A stretch of 7,128 nt of DNA from GCA-2684655 sp051278165 (GCA_051278165.1 JBNMNW010000303.1:1-7128); one strand, 5' to 3'; positions 1-6,962 are shown, counted from the first letter of the stretch. Notes: generated from the sequence alone by a model not told the origin. Program-made: numbers and translations.

Positions 1-2
1 AG

Positions 3-401
3 CATCGCGGCCTGGCGCGCTTTGACCTGGTGGTCGGCATGCTGGTGCCATACGCGTTGGCGAGCTGCCTGATGGTGATTGCGGCCAAGAACACGTTGCT
101 CGGCACGGGGGTAGGCAAGTCGGCGGCGATCGGCAAACTTGCGGGTGTGCTCGGCGAGACCATCGGGCCGATTGCGGGCACGTTGCTGTTCGACCTCGGC
201 ATGCTCGCGATGGCGCTGAGCACGATCACCTTGCATATGGTGTGCTGCGGCTTTGTCGCGATGGAATGGTTCAAGCTGCCGTTTGGCTCGACCAAGCAAC
301 GCCTGTTCATGTTGCTGCCGGTGCCGGGGTTCTTGGCGCCGATCTTCTGGGGCGACCTCGCCGTGTATCTGGCGATTCTGGCTGGGCAACAGGTCGGTTG
401 A
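3..401 (+). CDS. Nramp-family divalent metal transporter, C-terminal part (5' end outside window)
   Basis: This is the end of an integral inner-membrane protein, read in frame from position 3 to a TGA at 399-401 (132 codons visible). The visible part begins HRGLARFDLVVGM and continues through a hydrophobic helix (VPYALASCLMVIAA). A second long hydrophobic stretch follows (GPIAGTLLFDLGMLAMALSTI, written here only in part), then a last one around LLPVPGFLAPIFWGDLAVYL. The order RG-RFD, helix, helix with TLHMVCCGF, then a PxPGxLxPxxW motif resembles the later helices of Nramp/MntH-like proton-coupled Mn/Fe transporters, especially the planctomycete branch. The start codon is outside the window; the GTG at 30 is only an internal codon, because homologous sequence continues upstream of it. 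The protein stops soon after the last helix, earlier than I expect for this family. It converges with the sulfatase operon. The family call is fairly secure; the transported metal is not known. Confidence 0.72.
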   Translation, partial: HRGLARFDLVVGMLVPYALASCLMVIAAKNTLLGTGVGKSAAIGKLAGVLGETIGPIAGTLLFDLGMLAMALSTITLHMVCCGFVAMEWFKLPFGSTKQRLFMLLPVPGFLAPIFWGDLAVYLAILAGQQVG

Positions 402-420
402 CGGGGTGACGGCGGGGTGC

Positions 421-472
421 GATAGTGGCTGAGTGGGGTTCGGGTGGTCCGAGCCGCTGCTTGAACTACCTA
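421..472 (+). repeat. Copy A of a 52-bp imperfect intergenic repeat with hairpin
   Basis: Aligned without gaps to 6079-6130, 33 of 52 bases are identical. The core GTGGGGTTCGGGTGGTCCG (433-451) matches 17 of 19 bases. Within it, 437-443 (GGTTCGG) can pair with 449-455 (CCGAGCC) over seven pairs, one of them G-T, around the loop GTGGT. It lies 20 bp past the transporter stop and 25 bp past the end of the sulfatase operon on the other strand. It could be a shared terminator-like structure for two convergent transcripts, but neither strand shows a T-tract after the stem. It could also be a dispersed genomic repeat. Function unknown. Confidence 0.4.
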
Positions 473-497
473 TGCCCAGGGCCCCAGTGCGAGGCTG

Positions 498-2072
498 CTA
501 GAGGCCGATGTTCTTCGGCGGGTATTTCCTCAGCAACGCTCCATGCGCTTTTAGTTTGCTGCCGACCGAGGCTAACCAAGGGCTGAGTCTGTGACCGACA
601 GACGCCTCTTCCTTTGGATCTAGGTAGAGATCAAAGAACCAAGGAGACAACCCGACGTCTTGCACAGTCGCCTGGTCGATGTATGAGTGCATTACCGATG
701 GCAGGACCACCTTGATGTGCGCTTTGTATTGGCGCATCCGGCAGGCCATCAGTTCTTTGCCCCACCAGAAGTAAGCGGCTTCTCGCTTCGATTTACCGGT
801 GTCTGCAAGCAAGAACGACGCCTGGTTGATGAAGTCGTAGTAGCGGTCTTGAGGCAGTGCGTCGGTCGAGACACCTGCTAGATGCATGGCCGTTCCGAAC
901 AGGTCCATCAGATCGAAGATGTCGTCGCTTTCTCGTGCCGGCGCGATCATGCCTCGCCAATACGCGATGCCGGGAACACGGATGCCACCTTCAAAGGTTG
1001 TGCCCTTGGCGCCACGAAACGGTGTGTAGCCGGCATCCGGCCAGCCGTCCATTTGGGGACCATTGTCGGAGGTGACGAACACGAAGGTGTTGTCGAGCAC
1101 TCCCGCCTTCTCCAGTGCTGCGACGATCACGCCAACGTGGTGGTCTACTTCGACAACGGCGTCCTTGTAGGGATACTTGCTGGCGCTACTGCCCTGGAAG
1201 TCCGGATGCGCGAAGTTGTCACAGTGGACCTTCATGAAGCAGTGTTCGATGAAGAACGGCTTGTCACCCTTGGCCATCTCCTGGATCTTCTTGACCGTGA
1301 AGTCGGCGAGGACCTGATCTGCGCGGCTCATGTCTTCCGTGGAATCGACGGAGCTGACGTTTTCTGTGCGGCCGCCCTTCCAGCCATGCACGAGATGATG
1401 GCCGATGCCAAGGCCCTCGAATGCGGCCATCATTTCTTTGTCGTGTATGAGACTCGGATAGCGCCGTGCATCGACGCGCTGCGAGATCTCTTTTTGCGCT
1501 GGGTAGAAGCCGTAGAACTCATCGAAGCCGACGTCATGCGGACGCATGCCCTCTGCTTCGCCCACATGCCACTTGCCGGTTAGAAGTGTCTGGTAGCCTG
1601 CGGTGCCGAGCAACTTCGGCAGACTGACTTCATCCGACCAGGGATTCTTGGTGATCTTGTCACCAGCCAGAATGGGGCGGGTAAGCCCGGTCCTGACTGG
1701 TAGGCGGCCGGTGAGGATCGCGGATCGCGTTGGGGTGCATGTCTGCTGTGCGTAGCACGACGTCAACCTCAGACCTTGCCGCGCGAGTCGATCGATATTT
1801 GGCGTCGCGGCACCGGCAGCGCCTCCGCCGCCATAGCACCCCGGGTCGCCGTAACCCATGTCGTCGATGATGATCCAGAGGATGTTTGGCTTCTTGCCGG
1901 TGCGCTCTTTGAGTGCGGCGAGCTTCTTGGCAGCGGCCGAGTCCTGCGCGACTCGTGGGATTGCAGGTTCGAAGTTTTCAGCGGTCCGGACGCTGCGATC
2001 GAATGTCTGCGCAGAGACGGAGAAGCCGAAGGCGAGCGCCGCAGCGATGGTCAAGGTTACGTTGCGTATCAT
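498..2072 (-). CDS. Secreted type I (formylglycine) sulfatase, arylsulfatase-like, 524 aa
   Basis: Hydrolyses sulfate esters, probably in the periplasm; the substrate cannot be read from sequence. Residues 1-21 form a signal peptidase I leader ending SVSA before Gln22. The alkaline-phosphatase-like fold follows: metal ligands Asp70-Asp71 in IIIDDMGYGD; the sulfatase signature CTPTRSAILTGR with Cys112 as the residue expected to become formylglycine and Arg116 beside it; second signature GYQTLLTGKWHVG with Lys167 and His169; His283 in the KVHCDNFAHPDF segment; metal ligands Asp336-Asn337 in TSDNGPQ; and Lys356 before GTTFEGGIRVPG. All core active-site residues are present and the length is normal for a single-domain S1 sulfatase. 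The ATG at 2072 is chosen because it opens directly into the signal peptide; no Shine-Dalgarno is visible. It is the third gene of the porin-sulfatase row, 29 bp after the previous stop. It is distinct from its neighbour sulfatase in length, C-terminus and leader type, so it is not a recent duplicate. Confidence 0.93.
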   Translation of the reverse strand: MIRNVTLTIAAALAFGFSVSAQTFDRSVRTAENFEPAIPRVAQDSAAAKKLAALKERTGKKPNILWIIIDDMGYGDPGCYGGGGAAGAATPNIDRLARQGLRLTSCYAQQTCTPTRSAILTGRLPVRTGLTRPILAGDKITKNPWSDEVSLPKLLGTAGYQTLLTGKWHVGEAEGMRPHDVGFDEFYGFYPAQKEISQRVDARRYPSLIHDKEMMAAFEGLGIGHHLVHGWKGGRTENVSSVDSTEDMSRADQVLADFTVKKIQEMAKGDKPFFIEHCFMKVHCDNFAHPDFQGSSASKYPYKDAVVEVDHHVGVIVAALEKAGVLDNTFVFVTSDNGPQMDGWPDAGYTPFRGAKGTTFEGGIRVPGIAYWRGMIAPARESDDIFDLMDLFGTAMHLAGVSTDALPQDRYYDFINQASFLLADTGKSKREAAYFWWGKELMACRMRQYKAHIKVVLPSVMHSYIDQATVQDVGLSPWFFDLYLDPKEEASVGHRLSPWLASVGSKLKAHGALLRKYPPKNIGL

Positions 2073-2101
2073 GTCAATCGTGGAGAAGGGCAGGCGTGAG
2101 G

Positions 2102-4489
2102 TTATTGGAGTCCGACTTTGACGGTACTGATCGTGCCATCGAAGCGGAATGGCGCGCGCTCGAAGTAATCACGCGCCACTGCCGAACCGAGATCGACTCC
2201 TACGTCGAAACTCTCACTGGCACTGAACAAGCCAGGGACGGTCATCTTGACGGAGGTACGGGCGACTTCCTTGCCGTCGACGGCCAGCACAATGTCGGCT
2301 GGGGATCCGGGCTTCTGCTGACGCAGCGTGGTGGTCACCACGATGGTGTGCTTGCCCTTTGTGATCTTCTGCTCCGACTTGGCAAGCGATCGGTAGAGGA
2401 TCATCAGGTTGTATTCGAAGCACAGATAGCCCTTGTCCATGTAGCAACTCAAGCCGCCGCCGCTGCCACCCATGGCGTAGAGGACGCCACTGGCATCGTC
2501 ACCGAACTCGGCTTCGATCGTGATCTTGTTGCTCTTCTTGCCAATCGGAGGCGCGCTGAACTCGGGCATGCGCACAGTCGTGCTGTCAAAGACCCAACTC
2601 GTGTACGTCGAGCCTTTGGCATCTTCAGGATGCAATCGCAGCCAGATGCCTGCACCGATCGGGAACACCTGATTGGCCTCGGCCTCGACAAGGAAGCGCG
2701 CCTGCATCTTTGCCAACCGCTCCGGTTGATCTTGGGCGAGGTCGTTGGCTTGGGAGAAGTCCTTACCAAGGTCGTAGAGTTCCCAGATGTCGTCGTTGGC
2801 GTCCCAATTTTCGAGTCCCGATTGGGCATTGACCCATGGGATGAGCGGTCCGAAAGTGCACGCATACCAACCGTCGTGGTAGATGCCGCGACTGCCATTG
2901 TTCGAGAAGTACTGTGTGTGCTTGTTCTCGGGAGCCTTGGCGTCGGAGAACGTCGCAGCCATGCTGACTCCATCAATGGGGTCTTGAGCCACTCCGTTAA
3001 CGGAAGTCGGGTGGGGTATCGCGAGCACGTCGTAGACAGTCGGCGCGACGTCATTGACGTGATGGAATTGCGAACGAACCGTTGCGTCCGGCTTGATCTT
3101 GGCAGGCCATGAGACAACGAGCGGGTTGCGGGTACCGCCGAAGTGTGACGCGACGAGTTTCGTGTGTTTGAAAGGGGTGCTGCCAGCCCACGCCCAGCCC
3201 GCGTGATACATGCTGTCGGTTGCCGACGTCCCGAGGGCCTCGAGTCCGCCGAGTTCTTCGAGCGCCGCCAATTGTTGGTCGACCGTGTTCGGAATTTGGT
3301 TCTGCGCGAGCAGTTCGCTGATCGAGCCGTTCTGCCCCTCGGACGACGAACCATTGTCACCCCAGATGTAGAAGATGAGAGTGTTGTCTCGCACGCCTCG
3401 CTCTTCGAGCGAATCGATTAGTCGACCGACCTGGGCGTCGGTGTGTTCGATGTAGCCCGCATAGATTTCCATCAGGCGCGACTGAAACGCACGCTGGGAT
3501 TCAGGGATGCTCGCCCAGGATGCCATGCTCTTGGCGCGCTCCGTCAGTCGGGTTTCTGCGGGGATCCATTTCAGGTTCTTCTGACGCTCGAAGATGTCCT
3601 CGCGCAGAACATCCCAGCCCTGATCGAACTTGCCCTTGTACTTGTCGGACCACTCCGTCGCGACCTGATGAGGCCCGTGCACGCCACCCGGGGCCCAATA
3701 CATGAAGAAGGGCTTGTCTGGTGAATAGGCGCGATGCTGACTCAGCCAGGAGATGGCTCGGTCCGCCATCAACTCGGTGAAGTGTGGGCCATGCGGCGGT
3801 TCGATTTGCGTCGTGTTCTCGACGAGTCGTGGCTCCCATTGCGACGTCTCGCCGGCCAGGAAGCCGTAGAAGTAATCGAAGCCGTAGCCGGTCGGCCAAA
3901 AGTCAAATGGCCCCATCGCGGTAGTCTGGTCGGCCGGCGTGTTATGCCATTTGCCGAAGGCAGATGTCTTGTAACCGTACTGACGCAACACCTCGGCCAA
4001 GGTCGCTGCCGACTTGGGGATGACGCCGGTATACCCGTCCCAATCGACGGCACGCTCGGCGATCGTGCCGGAGCCAACCCGCTGGTGGTTACGTCCCGTC
4101 AGTAGGCACGCACGCGTAGGAGAGCAGATCGAAGTCGTGTGGAATCGGTTGTAGCTGATTCCTTGGGTCGAGAGCTTGCTCAGGTTGGGTGTCTGCGCGA
4201 ATCCGCCAAACGTGCTGGGTGTGCCAAAGCCACAATCATCGATCATGATGATCAGCACGTTCGGCGCGTCTTTCGCCAATCGAGCCGGATCAACCCGCGT
4301 ATGGTGTTCCGAATCTTGCAGTCGCCGCTTGGCAATGCTGGCAGTCGGCGTGGCAGGCAACGGTAGGGTGACGCCAAGCTGCGCTGGATCTTGTTGTGCT
4401 GACTTAGTGGTAGCGCCTTGCTTTCCGCAGGCTGACACCACGGCTAGTAGAACGGCGAGGGCGATGAAGTGTACGGGTAACTTGCACAT
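2102..4489 (-). CDS. Lipoprotein arylsulfatase with C-terminal beta-sandwich domain, 795 aa
   Basis: A large S1 sulfatase of the arylsulfatase type seen in AtsD-like proteins (probably SulfAtlas S1_4; not verified). Start: the frame stays open to an ATG at 4561, but that would overlap the porin by 50 bp and add 24 polar residues. The ATG at 4489 gives a classic lipoprotein leader with lipobox VSAC (Cys21), so it is preferred. Active-site residues, numbered from there: Asp84-Asp85 (IDDCGFG), signature CSPTRACLLTGR with Cys122 as formylglycine precursor and Arg126, GYKTSAFGKWH with Lys179 and His181, GGVHGPH with His270 and His273, GDNGSS with Asp377-Asn378, and FKHTKL with Lys440 and Lys443. 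After the catalytic part, an YDLGKDFSQANDLA segment leads to about residues 654-795, a beta-rich region resembling the concanavalin-like C-terminal part of these enzymes; a carbohydrate-binding role there is only a guess. Lipid anchoring suggests membrane attachment facing the periplasm or outside. Second gene of the row, 22 bp after the porin. Confidence 0.92.
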   Translation of the reverse strand: MCKLPVHFIALAVLLAVVSACGKQGATTKSAQQDPAQLGVTLPLPATPTASIAKRRLQDSEHHTRVDPARLAKDAPNVLIIMIDDCGFGTPSTFGGFAQTPNLSKLSTQGISYNRFHTTSICSPTRACLLTGRNHQRVGSGTIAERAVDWDGYTGVIPKSAATLAEVLRQYGYKTSAFGKWHNTPADQTTAMGPFDFWPTGYGFDYFYGFLAGETSQWEPRLVENTTQIEPPHGPHFTELMADRAISWLSQHRAYSPDKPFFMYWAPGGVHGPHQVATEWSDKYKGKFDQGWDVLREDIFERQKNLKWIPAETRLTERAKSMASWASIPESQRAFQSRLMEIYAGYIEHTDAQVGRLIDSLEERGVRDNTLIFYIWGDNGSSSEGQNGSISELLAQNQIPNTVDQQLAALEELGGLEALGTSATDSMYHAGWAWAGSTPFKHTKLVASHFGGTRNPLVVSWPAKIKPDATVRSQFHHVNDVAPTVYDVLAIPHPTSVNGVAQDPIDGVSMAATFSDAKAPENKHTQYFSNNGSRGIYHDGWYACTFGPLIPWVNAQSGLENWDANDDIWELYDLGKDFSQANDLAQDQPERLAKMQARFLVEAEANQVFPIGAGIWLRLHPEDAKGSTYTSWVFDSTTVRMPEFSAPPIGKKSNKITIEAEFGDDASGVLYAMGGSGGGLSCYMDKGYLCFEYNLMILYRSLAKSEQKITKGKHTIVVTTTLRQQKPGSPADIVLAVDGKEVARTSVKMTVPGLFSASESFDVGVDLGSAVARDYFERAPFRFDGTISTVKVGLQ

Positions 4490-4511
4490 GAAAAGCTGCT
4501 GGTAGGTGGAC

Positions 4512-5831
4512 CTAGAGTGAGACGCGCATTCTGACGCCAAGGACTGTCGCGGCGTCGACATTGCTCAACAGCGTGTCCGCGTATTGCACGTCGAGAGTCA
4601 GGCTGACGGCGGGTGTAATGGCGAAGTCGTAATAGGCTTCCCAGCGACTCGCTGAATCATCTATTAGGGTGGAGGATGTCAGCAGGTTCTCACGCAGCTT
4701 GGAGCTGGCGAAGCCGACCCCAAACGTGTCATCGTCGCGGCCATCGAACATGCCGCGTCCGCCGACTCCTGCGCTGAGTGACCAAGAGACCGGGTTGGTG
4801 TCGCGGTCAGCGATGCCTGCACGGGCAAAGAAACCATAGCCCTGTAGATCGGTATGACCGTTGGTGACGTCGACCTTGCGATGTGAAGGGTCTTCCACGG
4901 ACATGTATTGCCACATGTTCCAGAACGAGTTCCAGCTTTGCTCTTTCTGTGGAATGGTCCATGCGCCGCTGTCGACAAACTGACCTTCGAAGTTGGTGAA
5001 GTCACTGTCGAAGCTGTACTGAAACGCCAGGTTCATGCCCCCGGGAAGTTCACTGAGTTCGTATTGCATACGAGCTGCAGTGGACCAGGTGAGTCCATCA
5101 CTGAGTTCATTGGTGCCTGTTGTGGTCGAGGCATCATTGCGGGTGAAGATCGAACTCGTGACCGTGATGTCCGGTGACGGCATCCAAACCACACCTGCGC
5201 CGAGGGCGCTGTATGGGTTTACCAGCGCCGTAACCGAAGATGCGAGAAACGAGTGGCTCAAGAACTGCGTGTCGCCGCGCCCTGATGCAAACTCGTTGAC
5301 GTCGCCACCTAGCGTGATGATCTTGCCGAGAAACACGCCCAGGTGCTTGGACAAGAACTGCGTGTAGCGAAGTTCGGTCACGGCCAAGAACAGGTCGTCG
5401 TCTGCGCCGTCCGTGTCCGGGAAGAACATGACGTCGTTAACTGCGAGTAACGCGCCGGATTTTTGATTGACCGAATCGCCGTATCTCGACTCCGTGCGCA
5501 TCGTCACGAGGCCTCCTCGCAGCAACTCCATGCGATCGAGGTCAAAGTTGAAGAGCATCTCGAACTTGCCGCCGTATTCAGCGCCCCGCTCCTTGCCCCC
5601 GCTGGTTACGTCTTGCATCGTCTGTGTCCAGAGCAAGTCATAGCGGATCCCTCGATCGACCAATCGGTCGCGCACACCGCCCCAATCGCCGGTCAAAAAG
5701 GCGCGCTCAGTCAGTGCTCCGCCGTGCGTGCGAATAGGCAGCAAGCCGTGCGAGGATTGGTCCTGCCCAATAGCTGAGGCTGATAGCAGGACGATCAAAA
5801 AAGACAGGCGACAGTTGGTAGTCGTGTGCAT
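4512..5831 (-). CDS. OprB-family carbohydrate-selective porin, 439 aa
   Basis: An outer-membrane beta-barrel expected to let sugars or small oligosaccharides diffuse into the periplasm. Residues 1 to about 22 are a signal peptide (hydrophobic LSFLIVLLSASA). Soon after comes the OprB hallmark LTGDWGGVRDRLVDRGI (residues 46-62). The rest is a series of short amphipathic strands separated by turns, ending in LGVRMRVSL. Length is normal for the family. The start is firmly fixed: a TAG lies in frame directly before the ATG at 5831. No Shine-Dalgarno is visible. As first gene of the row it sits nearest to the likely promoter, and the two sulfatases follow closely, which suggests the porin imports their substrate or products. 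One oddity is the C-terminal Leu where barrel proteins usually end in Phe or another aromatic. Known OprB proteins are glucose or carbohydrate porins; specificity for sulfated sugars here is inference from context only. Confidence 0.87.
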   Translation of the reverse strand: MHTTTNCRLSFLIVLLSASAIGQDQSSHGLLPIRTHGGALTERAFLTGDWGGVRDRLVDRGIRYDLLWTQTMQDVTSGGKERGAEYGGKFEMLFNFDLDRMELLRGGLVTMRTESRYGDSVNQKSGALLAVNDVMFFPDTDGADDDLFLAVTELRYTQFLSKHLGVFLGKIITLGGDVNEFASGRGDTQFLSHSFLASSVTALVNPYSALGAGVVWMPSPDITVTSSIFTRNDASTTTGTNELSDGLTWSTAARMQYELSELPGGMNLAFQYSFDSDFTNFEGQFVDSGAWTIPQKEQSWNSFWNMWQYMSVEDPSHRKVDVTNGHTDLQGYGFFARAGIADRDTNPVSWSLSAGVGGRGMFDGRDDDTFGVGFASSKLRENLLTSSTLIDDSASRWEAYYDFAITPAVSLTLDVQYADTLLSNVDAATVLGVRMRVSL

Positions 5832-5911
5832 CTAGTTGGTTGGCGCTACTTAGATTTTGGACGCCACTGTTGCGGGTGACGCTATCCGAGTCTCGTCTCA
5901 AGCGTTCATCC

Positions 5912-5940
5912 ATTGTAGTGAGAGGCAGGCCCGAAACGCT
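5912..5940 (-). promoter_or_regulatory. Possible promoter of the porin-sulfatase operon
   Basis: Reading the minus strand, TACAAT (5917 down to 5912) matches five of six bases of the sigma-70 -10 box and would give a leader of roughly 75 nt before the porin ATG. The -35 position (AGCGTT at 17-bp spacing) is a poor match. This is the best candidate I could find by eye, and it is weak. Confidence 0.2.
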
Positions 5941-6078
5941 TGGTGCGAGATTCCCTTCATGCTATTTAACTTCGGGCAGCAACTCCACGATGCATTGGGC
6001 TCGAGGCTTGCCCGTGATTGTGGACTGCCGTTTGCTGGCGCGCGGCAGCCAGTCGCTACGTCGCTCTTGCAGAGGGAG

Positions 6079-6130
6079 GATCGTTAGGTGGTTGGGTTCA
6101 GGTGGTCCGGACCTCACGCTGAATCGCCTA
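6079..6130 (+). repeat. Copy B of the 52-bp imperfect intergenic repeat
   Basis: Partner of 421-472 in the same orientation, with the core GTTGGGTTCAGGTGGTCCG at 6091-6109. The hairpin arms, GGTTCAG (6095-6101) and CCGGACC (6107-6113), keep six of seven pairs. Two base changes relative to copy A fall in the 3' arm and still allow A-T or G-T pairing at both sites; the remaining position is an A:C mismatch. GGTCCGGACC (6104-6113) is also a perfect 10-bp palindrome, unique to this copy. It lies between the degraded gene and the operon start. Function unknown. Confidence 0.4.
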
Positions 6131-6220
6131 CACTCATACGCAACCCGACCATCAGGCAGCATCGGCAAGCGACTCTCGGCGAGCAGGCCGAGCCAGGACC
6201 GTCGCCCACGGCGAACTCGC

Positions 6221-6927
6221 CTAGCCGATCGTGCAGATCACCAGGTGCGAGGCAATGATGTTGCCGAACGGGAACGGGCTGGCTGCGAAGTCGAACCAGA
6301 ACGACTGGCTGTTGACCTGCAAGCCGGCGAGGGCCGGAACGTTCGGGACCGGAAGCGTCAACGACATCGTGCGGGCGCTCGGGATGTTCGAGATCGTGTT
6401 CAAGAACGATGTGGCTGGGTTCATGTAGAGCAGCGTGCCGGCCGGGGCACCGAAGTTGCCCAGGTCGAGTGGCAGCGGCAGCACCGACGCATTTAGAAGG
6501 TTGACGCCAACGCTCGCCACCCCTCCCCATCGACCTGCCAAGCGACGAGTGCACGGGCGTCGCTCGTGGTATCCGGAAACTCGATCGCGCTTCGGCAGCG
6601 TGTCACCGCCCGCGCGCGAAGTTGTTGTTTTCTGTCCTGGCACCGTACCGGCGTTCCTCCGGCCGGGCTTCCGAACGTGGCAGTCTGCGTGAACAGCGCG
6701 AAGCTGATCAGTGTGGCCGGCGTGGCGGGGATCGCGAAGCTGTAGGATTTGGTCGCGCCGTCCGGGATCCACGGGCCAATGAAATCGAGGTCCGCGCGCA
6801 GCTGGCATCCCGGCATGGCAATGCAGCCGAGGTCGAACGCTAGCGGATCTGTCGTGCCCCAAATCGTCACACCGAACCCGGTGCTGGACGCCGTGGTGGT
6901 ACGCGCGTCGTAGCCGGCTCGATCCAT
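6221..6927 (-). pseudogene. Frameshifted remnant of a secreted planctomycete-type repeat protein
   Basis: Two pieces of protein-like sequence lie on the minus strand in different frames. Piece 1 (about 6879-6646) contains PLAFDLGCIAMPGCQL, then WIPDGATKSYSFAIPATPA and FALFTQTATF. Piece 2 (about 6505-6224) contains PLPLDLGNFGAPAGTLLYM, then LTLPVPNVPALAGLQVNSQ, and ends CTIG before a TAG at 6221-6223. The two pieces follow the same pattern (PLxxDLG, then PxxPxL, then Q), so they look like two tandem copies of a domain. The PLxxDLG motifs are 368 bp apart, which is not a multiple of three, so at least one frame change lies in the ~140 bp between them. Frame 1 also ends at a stop at 6493-6495. 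Upstream of 6927 the frame meets a stop at 6937-6939, and no signal peptide or N-terminal region is present. I read this as the decayed C-terminal end of a larger secreted protein; a sequencing error could explain the frameshift but not the missing N-terminus. The family name is unknown to me; the pattern recalls repeats in large planctomycete secreted proteins. Confidence 0.55.
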
Positions 6928-6962
6928 GCGTCGTAGTCATCATCTAGGATGACTACGACGCA
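6905..6962. repeat. Perfect 15-bp inverted repeat plus a third direct copy of its arm
   Basis: Positions 6927-6941 (TGCGTCGTAGTCATC) are the exact reverse complement of 6948-6962, leaving a 6-nt loop ATCTAG. A further copy of the arm core GCGTCGTAG lies at 6905-6913, so the 9-mer occurs three times in 58 bp (two direct, one inverted). No T-run follows the stem on either strand, so it is not a standard intrinsic terminator. It sits exactly where the degraded gene loses its reading frame. It could be a decayed element end, an operator, a recombination site or a factor-dependent terminator; the sequence alone does not decide. Confidence 0.6.

Larger units (their letters stand above)
5832..6220. 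other. Intergenic region upstream of the porin-sulfatase operon
   Basis: This 389-bp stretch has no convincing gene in any frame; the short open frames here have no recognisable protein features. It should contain the operon promoter on the minus strand. It also carries copy B of the intergenic repeat (6079-6130) and a 6-bp inverted repeat CTCGGC/GCCGAG at 6175-6192, 28 bp past the stop of the degraded gene, without a T-tract. Confidence 0.55.

Noticed and set aside
882..1583. 233-codon plus-strand open frame
   Set aside because: Antisense to the well-supported 524-aa sulfatase; no start signal, leader or motif of its own.
1913..3112. 399-codon open frame on the plus strand
   Set aside because: It lies antisense across the junction of the two sulfatases, is rich in Arg and has no domain pattern; both minus-strand genes beneath it have full active-site motifs.
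2449..3360. 303-codon minus-strand open frame
   Set aside because: Out-of-frame shadow inside the large sulfatase, with extreme Arg/Ser content and no recognisable motif.
6175..6192. Inverted repeat CTCGGC/GCCGAG after the degraded gene
   Set aside because: A six-pair stem with no T-tract is common by chance in GC-rich DNA; not called as a terminator.
5840..6496. 218-codon plus-strand open frame over the intergenic region and the degraded gene
   Set aside because: Arg-rich, low-complexity translation with no protein features, and it runs antisense to the recognisable repeat-protein piece.
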